Assembly (NCBI GenBank): GCA_040881945.1
Contig: JBBECF010000204.1
Coordinates: 1-11,340 of the forward strand
Length of the DNA stretch: 11,340 nt
Direction: 5' to 3'
Origin: JBBECF01 sp040881945
GTDB lineage: Bacteria; Pseudomonadota; Alphaproteobacteria; Dongiales; Dongiaceae
In this document: positions 1-7,177 of the stretch, in pieces
Layout of the letters: each line of letters begins with the position of its first letter
Position numbering within the stretch: the first letter of the stretch is position 1
Translations under genes and position numbers: made by a program
The notes under the pieces: generated by a model
What the model saw: only the letters and a program-made list of their open reading frames with translations
Told to the model about the DNA's origin: nothing
Databases searched by the model: none

Positions 1-182
1 GACTCGCGGCCGTTGGCGCCGCGTTCCACCTCGAAGTTGAGCTTCTGGCCTTCCTTGAGGGTCTGCAAGCCCGCCCGTTCGACGGCGGAAATGTGCACGA
101 ACACGTCCTTTGTGCCGCTCTCGGGCTGAATGAAGCCGTACCCCTTGGCGGGGTTGAACCATTTTACCGTGCCGGTGGGCAT
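1..182 (-). CDS. cspA: Cold-shock protein, CspA family (3' end beyond window)
   Basis: Small single-stranded nucleic-acid-binding protein of the CspA family, a cytoplasmic RNA chaperone with one cold-shock (OB-fold) domain. Sixty codons are visible from ATG at 182-180. The protein opens MPTGTVKWFNPAKGYGFIQP and carries both family signatures: RNP1 (KGYGFI, residues 13-18) and RNP2 (VFVHIS, residues 27-32). Family members run to about 67-70 residues, so roughly the last nine are off the left edge. A GGAG lies 6 bases before the ATG, supporting this start. The gene is read out of the window, divergent from the O-antigen ligase gene. Alphaproteobacteria usually carry several csp paralogues, so the symbol is generic; whether this copy is cold-induced cannot be read from the protein. 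The long leader and hairpin are listed separately. Confidence 0.95.
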   Translation of the reverse strand, partial: MPTGTVKWFNPAKGYGFIQPESGTKDVFVHISAVERAGLQTLKEGQKLNFEVERGANGRE

Positions 183-208
183 CGTCGTCTCCGTCGCAGT
201 GTCAACAT

Positions 209-227
209 GCCGCGCCGACGGCGCGGC
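209..227 (-). promoter_or_regulatory. Perfect 8-bp hairpin in the cspA leader
   Basis: GCCGCGCC and GGCGCGGC form a perfect 8-bp stem around a 3-base loop, 27-45 bases upstream of the cspA start codon on the transcribed minus strand. It does not cover the GGAG just before the ATG. It could be an mRNA-stabilising or temperature-responsive leader element. It could also be a chance palindrome in very GC-rich DNA, so a role is inference. Confidence 0.35.
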
Positions 228-324
228 GGCTTCAACAATCAGCGGTTCGGGAGGAACTCAGCCCGAGCACCGCGTGCGGCGGGCGATGAGAGGATCGTCC
301 GGACCAACGAATTGTCGAGTCGAT

Positions 325-353
325 ATTATGCCCGGATGGGCAAGGCCGCACAA
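325..353 (-). promoter_or_regulatory. Candidate sigma-70 promoter of the cold-shock gene
   Basis: On the minus strand, CATAAT (330-325; five of six match TATAAT) lies 17 bases downstream of TTGTGC (353-348; conserved TTG). Transcription would start near 318, giving a leader of about 136 bases before the cspA ATG. That is similar in scale to the long cold-shock leader known for E. coli cspA. The same AT-rich island reads TATTAT on the plus strand (324-329), but no matching -35 box is seen there for the divergent membrane-protein gene. Prediction by eye only. Confidence 0.4.
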
Positions 354-443
354 CGCGATTTCAAGCCGGCCGGCGGGCGCCGCCCGGGGCCGCGGCCCGG
401 CCGTCTCGTTGACCGCCGCCGCCCGCCGCCGATAGGGTGCCGG

Positions 444-1643
444 GTGTCCTGGCAAGCGACCATCGCCAACCTGCCGTCGATCGAGGTCCGGCCGGGCCGG
501 CTGTTCGGCCTGCTCTGGGTCGCGCTCGCCCCGGTCGCGGTGTTCGCGCCCGGCGGCACGGTGGTCTTGCTCGGCGCCGCCGCCCTCGTCCTCGCGGCCT
601 CGGGCCCGGCGCGGCGCGCGACCTTGCGCCTCGGCGCGCAGCCGCCAGCGGTCGTCCTCATCGCCTTCCTGGCCTGGGCGGCCGTCGCCTCGCTGTGGGC
701 GCCCGACCCCGGCCGCAGCCTGTTCCTGGCGGCGCGCTGCGCGCTGCTGTTCGCCGGCGGGTTGGTGCTCGTCGCCGCCGCCGCCGAGATGGCGGCAGCC
801 GAGCGCCGGCAGGCGATCGGCGGCCTGATCGCCGGCGGCGCGCTGCTGTTGGCGCTGCTGGTTTTCGAGGAGGCGACCGGCGCCCTGCTCACGCGGCTGC
901 TGCGCGGTCTCGATGCCGCGGGGCTCGAGACGGCGACGAAGGGGGCGCCGCTCGCCCGCGGCGGCACGCTGCTGGCGCTCTTCGCCTGGCCGGTCCTGCT
1001 GGCGGCGACGCGGCGCATCGACTGGCGCCTCGCCGCGGCGACGGTACCGGCCATCGTCGTCGTGCTGTACGCCCAGGCGACCGACACGCCGATCCTCGCC
1101 TTCGCCCTCGCCGCCGTCGCCTTCGGCGTCGTTTACGCCTGGCCGCGTCCTGCGCTGGCGCTGCTGTTCGCCGGCCTCGCCGTCGTCGTCGCGGTGGCGC
1201 CGCTGTTCGCCGCGCAACTGCCGGCGCCGGCGGAGGCGGCGGGTTGGGTCGCCGATCTGCCGGCGTCCTGGCGCCAGCGCATCGAGATCTGGCGTTTCAC
1301 CGCCGAGCGCATCGCCGAACGGCCGCTGCTCGGCTGGGGGTTCGATGCGGCGCGCGCGCTCGGCGACCCGATGTCGCTGCACCCGCACGATTTCGCCCTG
1401 CAGGTCTGGCTGGAGCTGGGGGCGCCGGGCGTGCTGCTCGCGCTCGCCTTCGCGGCGCTGCTGTGGCGCCGGATCGGCGCCTGGGCCGCGGACCGCGCCG
1501 CGGTTGCTGCGGCGGCGGCGGCGCTGACCGCCTATCTCGTCTTCGCCCTACTCAGCCGCGGCGCCTGGCAGGAATGGTGGCTGGCGGCGGCCTGGCTGCT
1601 CGCGGCGGCGCTGGCCGTCGCGGCCACGCCGCGGACGGCGTAG
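444..1643 (+). CDS. O-antigen ligase family membrane protein (Wzy_C/WaaL-like)
   Basis: Predicted inner-membrane glycan ligase or polymerase of the O-antigen ligase family, 399 residues with about 11-12 hydrophobic segments (roughly residues 18-54, 66-113, 126-145, 172-256, 322-341 and 352-394). The larger periplasmic loop before the last three segments carries the Wzy_C hallmark: RIEIWRF (279-285), PLLGWGFDAA (294-303), HPHDFALQVWLELG (313-326). Family members join undecaprenyl-linked polysaccharide to lipid A core or to proteins; the substrate cannot be told here. The frame is open from 93, but the upstream part is arginine/proline-rich, lacks membrane character and covers the cspA control region. 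GTG at 444, with AGGG 6 bases upstream, is therefore chosen; ATG at 336 is the alternative. The gene stands alone, with no glycosyltransferases beside it, and ends 10 bases from the convergent plsY stop. Confidence 0.8.
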   Translation: MSWQATIANLPSIEVRPGRLFGLLWVALAPVAVFAPGGTVVLLGAAALVLAASGPARRATLRLGAQPPAVVLIAFLAWAAVASLWAPDPGRSLFLAARCALLFAGGLVLVAAAAEMAAAERRQAIGGLIAGGALLLALLVFEEATGALLTRLLRGLDAAGLETATKGAPLARGGTLLALFAWPVLLAATRRIDWRLAAATVPAIVVVLYAQATDTPILAFALAAVAFGVVYAWPRPALALLFAGLAVVVAVAPLFAAQLPAPAEAAGWVADLPASWRQRIEIWRFTAERIAERPLLGWGFDAARALGDPMSLHPHDFALQVWLELGAPGVLLALAFAALLWRRIGAWAADRAAVAAAAAALTAYLVFALLSRGAWQEWWLAAAWLLAAALAVAATPRTA

Positions 1644-1653
1644 CGGGCGAGAC

Positions 1654-2286
1654 TCACGGCTCCGCCTTCGCGGCGGCCTTGCCGTCGATCTTCGGCTCCT
1701 CGCCCTTGAGCAGCCGGCGGATGTTCTGGTGGTGGCGGACCCACACCAGCACCGCGACGAACAGCGCAAAACCGGCGAACTGGCGGTCGGCGAGCAGCCA
1801 CGCATAGATCGGCGCGCCGGCGACGGCGAGAAGCGCGGCCAGAGACGAATAGCGGAAGAGCGCCGCCGCGCCGGCCCAGGTCAGGCAGGCGAGCACGCCG
1901 ACCGGCCAGGCGAGCGCGATCAGGACGCCGAGCGCCGTCGCCACGCCCTTGCCGCCCCTGAAGCGCAGCCAGACCGGGAACATGTGGCCGAGCAGCGCGC
2001 CGCCGGCGGCCATGATCGCCATGTCGGGGCCCCACTGCCCGGCGAGCAGCGCCGCCGCCGCGCCCTTGCCGCCGTCGAGCAGCAGGGTAGCGGCGGCGAG
2101 GCCCTTGCGTCCGGTGCGCAGGACGTTGGTCGCCCCGATGTTGCCGGAGCCGATGCGGCGGATGTCGCCGAGGCCCGCGGCGCGCGTCAGCAGCAGCCCG
2201 AACGGGATCGCGCCGAGCAGATAGCCGGCCAGCGCCGCCGCATAGAACGGCCAAGTGTAGGCGAAACCGCCGAGCAGGTCGGGCAC
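1654..2286 (-). CDS. plsY: Acyl-phosphate:glycerol-3-phosphate acyltransferase PlsY
   Basis: Integral membrane enzyme that moves the acyl chain of acyl-phosphate (made by PlsX) onto glycerol-3-phosphate, giving lysophosphatidic acid, the first step of phospholipid synthesis. The 210 residues match the usual family length. Visible motifs are IGSGNIGATNVLRTG (45-59), the glycine-rich DGGKGA (71-76), GHMFPVWLRFRGGKGVATALG (100-120), and the C-terminal HHQNIRRLLKGEEPKI (185-200), with about five or six membrane segments between. The charged alanine/lysine tail after 200 is unremarkable. Start is GTG at 2286-2284, chosen because a strong GGAGG lies 8 bases upstream inside the last codons of pyrC. 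Only 3 bases separate it from the pyrC stop, so it is almost certainly in the pyrB-pyrC transcript. In many alphaproteobacteria I recall dprA and topA coming next; here a convergent membrane-protein gene does. Confidence 0.95.
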   Translation of the reverse strand: MPDLLGGFAYTWPFYAAALAGYLLGAIPFGLLLTRAAGLGDIRRIGSGNIGATNVLRTGRKGLAAATLLLDGGKGAAAALLAGQWGPDMAIMAAGGALLGHMFPVWLRFRGGKGVATALGVLIALAWPVGVLACLTWAGAAALFRYSSLAALLAVAGAPIYAWLLADRQFAGFALFVAVLVWVRHHQNIRRLLKGEEPKIDGKAAAKAEP

Positions 2287-2289
2287 GCC

Positions 2290-3608
<1,319 letters not shown>

Positions 3609-3612
<4 letters not shown>

Positions 3613-4595
3613 CGGGCGCGCCGATCGGGGTCGGGCCGGTTCGGCCGCAGCGTCCGGGTCAGGGCGTTGAGGCAGGCCATGCGTACCGCGACGCCCATCT
3701 CGACCTGCTCGCGGATCAGGCTGCGGTCGATGTCGTCGGCGACCTCGGAATCGATCTCGACGCCGCGGTTCATCGGCCCCGGGTGCATGATGAGGGCGTC
3801 CGGTCGGGCGGCCGCCAGCTTGGCGTAGTCGAGGCCGAAAAAATGAAAATATTCGCGGATCGAGGGCACGAAGCTGCCCTGCATGCGCTCGGTCTGCAAA
3901 CGCAGCATCATCACGATGTCGCAGTCCTTCAGGCCGCGCCGCATGTCGGTGAAGACCTCGACGCCGAGCCGTCCGATGGCCGCCGGCAGCAACGTCGGCG
4001 GCGCGATCACGCGCACCCGCGCCCCCATGATGGTCAGCAGGTGGATGTTCGACCGCGCCACGCGGCTGTGCAGGATGTCGCCGCAAATCGCCACGGTCAG
4101 GCCGCTCAGCCGACCGCGCCGGCGGCGGATCGTGAGGGCGTCGAGCAGCGCCTGGGTCGGGTGCTCGTGGCTGCCGTCGCCGGCGTTGATTACGGCGCAA
4201 TCGACTTTCTGCGACAGCAGGTTGACCGCGCCCGATTCGGGATGGCGCACGACCAGCACGTCGGGGTGCATGGCATTCAGCGTCATCGCCGTGTCGATCA
4301 GCGTCTCGCCCTTCTTGATCGAGCTCGCCGCGACCGACATGTTGATGACGTCGGCGCCCAGGCGCTTGCCGGCCAGTTCGAACGAGGTGCGCGTGCGCGT
4401 CGAGCTCTCGAAGAACAGGTTGATCACGGTGCGCCCGCGCAGCAGGTCGCCTTTCTTGTCCGCCCGGCGGTTCTGCTCGACATAGGACTCGGCGAGGTCG
4501 AGAAGACCGGCGATCTGCGCCGGCGACAGCCCGACGATGCCGAGCAGATGGCGATGCGGGGCGACGAGGCCGGGCTGGCTGTCGGGGAGGGTCAT
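3609..4595 (-). CDS. pyrB: Aspartate carbamoyltransferase catalytic subunit
   Basis: Catalyses carbamoyl phosphate + L-aspartate to N-carbamoyl-aspartate, the committed step of pyrimidine synthesis, in the cytoplasm. The 328 residues are normal for a catalytic chain. The carbamoyl-phosphate site FESSTRTRTSFELAGKRLGA (62-81) is intact, as are the mobile-loop SIKKGE (92-97), HPTQALLDALTI (145-156), the aspartate-domain RLQTERM (232-238) and HPGPMNRGVEI (271-281). ATG at 4595-4593 fits the family N-terminus; a longer open frame to 4844 runs through the divergent promoter region and is discarded. No Shine-Dalgarno precedes the ATG, and a good -10 box sits only 9 bases away, suggesting a leaderless message. 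It is first in an operon with pyrC (4-bp overlap) and plsY. No pyrI regulatory-subunit gene is adjacent, which fits a PyrB-PyrC type complex. Confidence 0.97.
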
Positions 4596-4604
4596 TAAAG
4601 CGCG

Positions 4605-4634
4605 ACTATAGGCCGCGCCCACGACCCGGCGCAA
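4605..4634 (-). promoter_or_regulatory. Candidate promoter of the pyrB-pyrC-plsY operon
   Basis: On the minus strand, TATAGT (4610-4605; five of six match TATAAT) lies 18 bases downstream of TTGCGC (4634-4629; conserved TTG). The predicted start, about 7 bases after the -10 box, is near 4598, two to four bases from the pyrB ATG (4595). No attenuator or leader peptide fits in so short a leader, so control would have to be at initiation or on the enzyme. Confidence 0.45.
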
Positions 4635-4685
4635 GCGAGCGCCGACGCCGGAGAGATTCCGGTCGGCCCGAGGTGTTTTCCCCGG

Positions 4686-4691
4686 TATGAT
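4686..4691 (+). promoter_or_regulatory. Possible -10 box for the Cache-domain gene
   Basis: TATGAT (five of six match TATAAT) is the only AT-rich hexamer between the divergent pyrB promoter and the Cache gene start. No convincing -35 box is seen 16-18 bases upstream. If used, it gives a leader of roughly 37 bases and excludes the upstream ATG at 4687 as the translation start. Confidence 0.25.
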
Positions 4692-4720
4692 CGCCGTCGA
4701 GCCGGTTCCGTCGCGCGTTC

Positions 4721-4728
4721 GGGGGAGG
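4721..4728 (+). promoter_or_regulatory. Shine-Dalgarno GGGGGAGG fixing the start at 4735
   Basis: GGGGGAGG lies 6 bases before ATG 4735. It is the reason to prefer this start over the in-frame ATG at 4687, which would add 16 residues in front of the signal peptide. Confidence 0.65.
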
Positions 4729-4734
4729 CAGGTC

Positions 4735-5199
4735 ATGCGGAGCGGCGTTCGTATGTCGCTGCGGATGTTGCTGGTCGTGGTCGCGATTGCGACCTGCGGC
4801 GCCGTCACGCCGGCCCTGGCGGCCGGCACCCCCGACGAGGCCAAGGCGATGGTGGCGAAGGCGATCGCGCTCTACCGCGACGTCGGCGCCGAGGCGTTTC
4901 ATGCGATCAACCGGCCCGACGGCGGCTTCCGCGACCGCGATCTTTACGTCTTTGTGTTCGGGCCGGACAACAGGCTCGTCGCCCACGGCGCGGACGTTTC
5001 GCTTCTCGGGCAGGACGCGGTGGCGCTGAAGGACATGGACGGGCGGCCCTTCGGCCGCGCCATGGTCGAGACCGCGACGGCCGATGGCACCTGGGTGGAC
5101 TACAAATGGCTCAACCCGGAGACCGGCAAGACCGCGGCGAAATCGAGCTGGGTCGTGCAGGCCGACGGCTACATCTTCGGTTGCGGAATTTACAAGTAG
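4735..5199 (+). CDS. Exported single Cache-domain protein
   Basis: Predicted periplasmic protein of 154 residues. A signal peptide has basic residues up to 10, a hydrophobic core at 11-20, and a likely cleavage at PALA|AG, after residue 29. The rest is one small Cache-type sensor domain: helix EAKAMVAKAIALYRD (35-49), strand RDLYVFVFGPDNRLVAHG (68-85), the family-typical WVDYKWLNPETGK (120-132) and the terminal GYIFGCGIYK (145-154). Cache domains bind small ligands such as carboxylates or amines, usually as sensor parts of chemoreceptors or kinases. Here there is no transmembrane anchor beyond the signal peptide and no signalling output domain, so it is a free-standing periplasmic binder of unknown ligand. 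It diverges from pyrB and converges on the CoA-transferase gene. Its stop codon lies within a palindromic repeat. Confidence 0.85.
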   Translation: MRSGVRMSLRMLLVVVAIATCGAVTPALAAGTPDEAKAMVAKAIALYRDVGAEAFHAINRPDGGFRDRDLYVFVFGPDNRLVAHGADVSLLGQDAVALKDMDGRPFGRAMVETATADGTWVDYKWLNPETGKTAAKSSWVVQADGYIFGCGIYK

Positions 5200-5224
5200 G
5201 GGCGGGTTTCAAGCCCGCCCCGAC
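5196..5224. repeat. Palindromic repeat-like hairpin between convergent genes
   Basis: GGGGCGGGTT (5199-5208) pairs with AGCCCGCCCC (5212-5221, one G-T pair included) around a 3-base loop. After one A/G mismatch, the outer GT and AC also pair (5196-5197 with 5223-5224). The left arm includes the TAG stop of the Cache gene. There is no T-run on either side, so it is not a classical intrinsic terminator, though it could slow polymerase from both convergent genes. The sequence resembles a dispersed palindrome I recall from many high-GC proteobacterial genomes, where its translations read like GAGFKPAP or ETRPY. Copy number in this genome is not visible here. Confidence 0.6.
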
Positions 5225-5235
5225 GCGGGCTTCGC

Positions 5236-6453
5236 TCAGACCACGCCGCGCTCGCGCAACTCCGCGATCTCCGCCGCCGACAGGCCGAGCATTTCCCGCA
5301 GCACCTCGTCGGAGTGCTGGCCGAGCGTGGGCGGCGCCTGGCGGTAATCGACCGGGGTGCCGGAGAACTTGATCGGGTTGCCGATGAGGTCGACATGGCC
5401 GCTGCCGGCCAGCGGGTGCGGCAGGGCGATCTGCATGCCGCGCGCCTGCACCTGCGGGTCGGCGAACACCTGATCGACAGTGTTGACCGGGCTGCACGGC
5501 ACGCCCCGCGCCGCCAGCCCCTCGACCCACTCTGCTTGCGTCTTGCGGCGCGTCAGGTCGGGGAGCAGGGCGTAGAGCGCAACGCGGTTGCGCACGCGGC
5601 CGTCGTTGGTCTTGAAGCGCAGGTCATCGGCCAGGCCGGGCGCGCCGGCGAAGGCGCAGAACTTGGCGAACTGCGCGTCGTTGCCGACCGCCAGGATGAA
5701 ATAGCCGTCGGCCGACGGCATGACGTTGTAGGGCACGATGTTCGGGTGCTCGTTGCCGACCCGCCCCGGCACCTCGCCCGAGGTCAGGTAGTTCAAGCCC
5801 ACATTGATGAGCCAGGCGACCTGGCTGTCGAGCAGTCCGAGGTCGATATATTGCCCCTGCCCGGTCTTGTCGCGGTGATGCACCGCCGCCAGGATCGCCG
5901 TCGCCGCGTACATGCCGCACATGATGTCGGCGATGCCGACGCCGACCTTCATCGGCGGGCGGTCGGGCTCGCCGGTGACGCTCATGATGCCGCCGATGCC
6001 CTGGGCCAGCAGGTCGTAGCCGGCGCGCGGCGCGTAGGGTCCGGTCTGGCCGAAGCCGGTGATCGAGCAATAGACCAGGCGCGGGAAGGCGCTGCGCAGA
6101 TCGTCATAGGCCAGGCCGTGGCGCGCCAGGTCGCCGACCTTGAAGTTCTCGACCAGCACGTCGCATCGGCCGACCAGCCGGCGCGCCAGCGCCTGCCCCT
6201 CGGCCTTGGCGATGTCGAGGGTGAGCGAGCGCTTGTTGCGGTTGGCGCTGAGGTAATAGGCGCTTTCCAGGGTATCGCGGCCGGCCTTGTCCTTGACATA
6301 GGGCGGGCCCCATTTGCGGGTGTCGTCGCCGACGCCCGGCCGCTCGATCTTGATGACCTCGGCGCCGAGGTCGCCGAGAAGCTGGGTGCAGGTCGGCCCC
6401 GCGAGGATGCGGGTCAGGTCGAACACGCGCAGGCCCGAAAGGGGTGCGGTCAT
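5236..6453 (-). CDS. CaiB/BaiF family (class III) CoA-transferase
   Basis: Cytoplasmic family III CoA-transferase, 405 residues, full length. Such enzymes move CoA between carboxylic acids through an aspartyl-CoA anhydride/thioester. The N-terminal half has GLRVFDLTRILAGPTCTQLL (7-26), LGAEVIKIERPG (29-40) and a Trp48 followed by GPP. Middle motifs are DVLVENFKVGDLARHGL (98-114), ITGFGQTGPY (131-140) and GYDLLAQGIGGIMSVTGEPD (145-164). The probable catalytic aspartate is Asp176 in GIADIMCGMYAA, by position relative to the formyl-CoA transferase aspartate. HRDKTGQGQYIDLGLLDS (193-210) closes the domain. Substrate cannot be assigned: the family spans oxalate, carnitine, succinate and bile-acid types. 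Start is ATG at 6453 with GGAG 6 bases upstream. It follows ruvX on the same strand after 58 bases, so read-through is plausible, and it converges on the Cache gene. Confidence 0.9.
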   Translation of the reverse strand: MTAPLSGLRVFDLTRILAGPTCTQLLGDLGAEVIKIERPGVGDDTRKWGPPYVKDKAGRDTLESAYYLSANRNKRSLTLDIAKAEGQALARRLVGRCDVLVENFKVGDLARHGLAYDDLRSAFPRLVYCSITGFGQTGPYAPRAGYDLLAQGIGGIMSVTGEPDRPPMKVGVGIADIMCGMYAATAILAAVHHRDKTGQGQYIDLGLLDSQVAWLINVGLNYLTSGEVPGRVGNEHPNIVPYNVMPSADGYFILAVGNDAQFAKFCAFAGAPGLADDLRFKTNDGRVRNRVALYALLPDLTRRKTQAEWVEGLAARGVPCSPVNTVDQVFADPQVQARGMQIALPHPLAGSGHVDLIGNPIKFSGTPVDYRQAPPTLGQHSDEVLREMLGLSAAEIAELRERGVV

Positions 6454-6511
6454 GGGCGCTCCGTCGGGGCGGCTCAGGGCGGCGCACTGTCGCCCACCGG
6501 GGCCGGCGAAA

Positions 6512-6985
6512 TCAACTCTCCGCTTGCCGCCCGAGCGCGTCGAGCGCGCCTTGCAGGATGTAGGCGGCGGCCGCCTTGTCCACGACCTCGGCGCGCCGCT
6601 TGCGCGACATGTCCGCCGCGATCAGCGCCCGCGTCACCGCCGCCGTGGACAGCCGCTCGTCCCAAAACGCGACGGCGACATCGATCCGCTGCAACAGATT
6701 GGCCGCGAATTGGCGCACCGACTGGCAGCGCGGCCCCTCGCTGCCGTCCATGTTCAGGGGCAGTCCGATGACCAGCCCGCCAACCGCGCGCTCGGCGATC
6801 AGCGCCTTGAGCCGCTCGGCGTCGGCGGCGAACTTGCCGCGACGCAGCGTCTCGAGCGGCGAGGCCACGGTCAGGCGCGAGTCGGAGATCGCGATCCCGA
6901 CGGTCTTGGCGCCGACGTCGAGGCCGAGCAGGCGGCGGCCCGGACCGAGCGTTTCCTTGAGCTGCGCGAGGGTGAGGACAGGCAT
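6512..6985 (-). CDS. ruvX: Putative pre-16S rRNA nuclease / Holliday junction resolvase RuvX (YqgF)
   Basis: RNase H-fold nuclease of the YqgF/RuvX family, 157 residues. Proposed roles are 16S rRNA 5'-end maturation and Holliday-junction resolution. The acidic active site is present: Asp23 in GLDVGAKTVGIAISD (21-35), Asp109-Glu110 in WDERLSTAAV (108-117) and Asp136 in VDKAAAAYILQ (135-145). VIGLPLNMDGSEG (72-84) is the usual glycine-rich strand. The ATG at 6985 gives the normal N-terminus, but no Shine-Dalgarno is seen; instead a 7-bp hairpin sits 5 bases upstream. In alphaproteobacteria ruvX commonly faces gatCAB, and here a LysE-family gene has come between them. The CoA-transferase gene lies downstream on the same strand. 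Confidence 0.95.
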   Translation of the reverse strand: MPVLTLAQLKETLGPGRRLLGLDVGAKTVGIAISDSRLTVASPLETLRRGKFAADAERLKALIAERAVGGLVIGLPLNMDGSEGPRCQSVRQFAANLLQRIDVAVAFWDERLSTAAVTRALIAADMSRKRRAEVVDKAAAAYILQGALDALGRQAES

Positions 6986-6990
6986 GGCGG

Positions 6991-7010
6991 CCGGCGGAGG
7001 CTACCGCCGG
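6991..7010 (-). promoter_or_regulatory. Hairpin immediately upstream of the ruvX start
   Basis: CCGGCGG (6991-6997) and CCGCCGG (7004-7010) form a perfect 7-bp stem around a 6-base loop. It ends 5 bases from the ruvX ATG, in the position a ribosome binding site would occupy. It could reduce initiation, or be a chance result of local GC content. No promoter for ruvX could be picked out with confidence upstream of it. Confidence 0.3.
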
Positions 7011-7036
7011 GACGGCTCGCGGCGCAAAAGATATCG

Positions 7037-7065
7037 TTCGCCTTGGCCGATGTTGCCGATATGGT
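7037..7065 (+). promoter_or_regulatory. Weak candidate promoter for the small ORF and LysE gene
   Basis: TTCGCC (7037-7042) and TATGGT (7060-7065) are 17 bases apart, each only a partial match to the sigma-70 consensus. The predicted start near 7072 would place the small ORF 30 bases into the transcript. Low confidence, but it is the only paired candidate in this 192-base interval. Confidence 0.25.
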
Positions 7066-7101
7066 GTGCCGCCGCCGGCCCTCGGGACAGAAGGACCGCC
7101 G

Positions 7102-7164
7102 ATGACCGACCCCACGACCCGGACGCCGCCGCCTTTCGTCGCGGCCCGTCGCCGCGCCCGCTAG
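7102..7164 (+). CDS. Possible 20-residue leader peptide upstream of the LysE gene
   Basis: ATG at 7102 is preceded by AGAAGGA with a 6-base spacer, a better ribosome binding site than most genes in this window have. The 20 codons encode MTDPTTRTPPPFVAARRRAR and end in TAG at 7162-7164, a stop that runs directly into the AGAGGAG ribosome binding site of the LysE-family gene (GTG 7178). The product has a proline triplet and an arginine-rich tail and matches no family I know. The layout fits a leader peptide whose translation exposes or blocks the exporter's start. It may equally be a chance ORF in GC-rich DNA. Confidence 0.3.
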   Translation: MTDPTTRTPPPFVAARRRAR

Positions 7165-7177
7165 AGGAGCCGCCCCG

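Larger units (their letters stand above)
183..443. other. Divergent control region between cspA and the O-antigen ligase gene
   Basis: These 261 bases hold the cspA leader, its hairpin and its candidate promoter. An open frame continues from the membrane-protein gene through this DNA, but its translation is arginine-, glycine- and proline-rich and looks like no domain, so I treat it as non-coding. No separate promoter for the O-antigen ligase gene could be recognised, and no RNA gene is seen. Confidence 0.5.

Noticed and set aside
200..205. Perfect TTGACA -35 box on the minus strand upstream of cspA
   Set aside because: It is only 17 bases from the ATG, so a -10 box would fall at the start codon, and none is there. 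The CATAAT pair further upstream fits better.
258..1388. Long antisense open frame opposite the O-antigen ligase gene
   Set aside because: The translation is arginine/glutamine-rich with no domain. It is the usual by-product of GC-rich codon use on the opposite strand.
4596..4844. N-terminal extension of pyrB to 4844
   Set aside because: The extra residues do not match the family, and the extension would cover the divergent promoter region and part of the Cache gene. The ATG at 4595 gives the normal N-terminus.
5314..6771. 485-codon plus-strand open frame opposite the CoA-transferase and ruvX
   Set aside because: No recognisable domain. It crosses two well-supported genes and is explained by GC bias.
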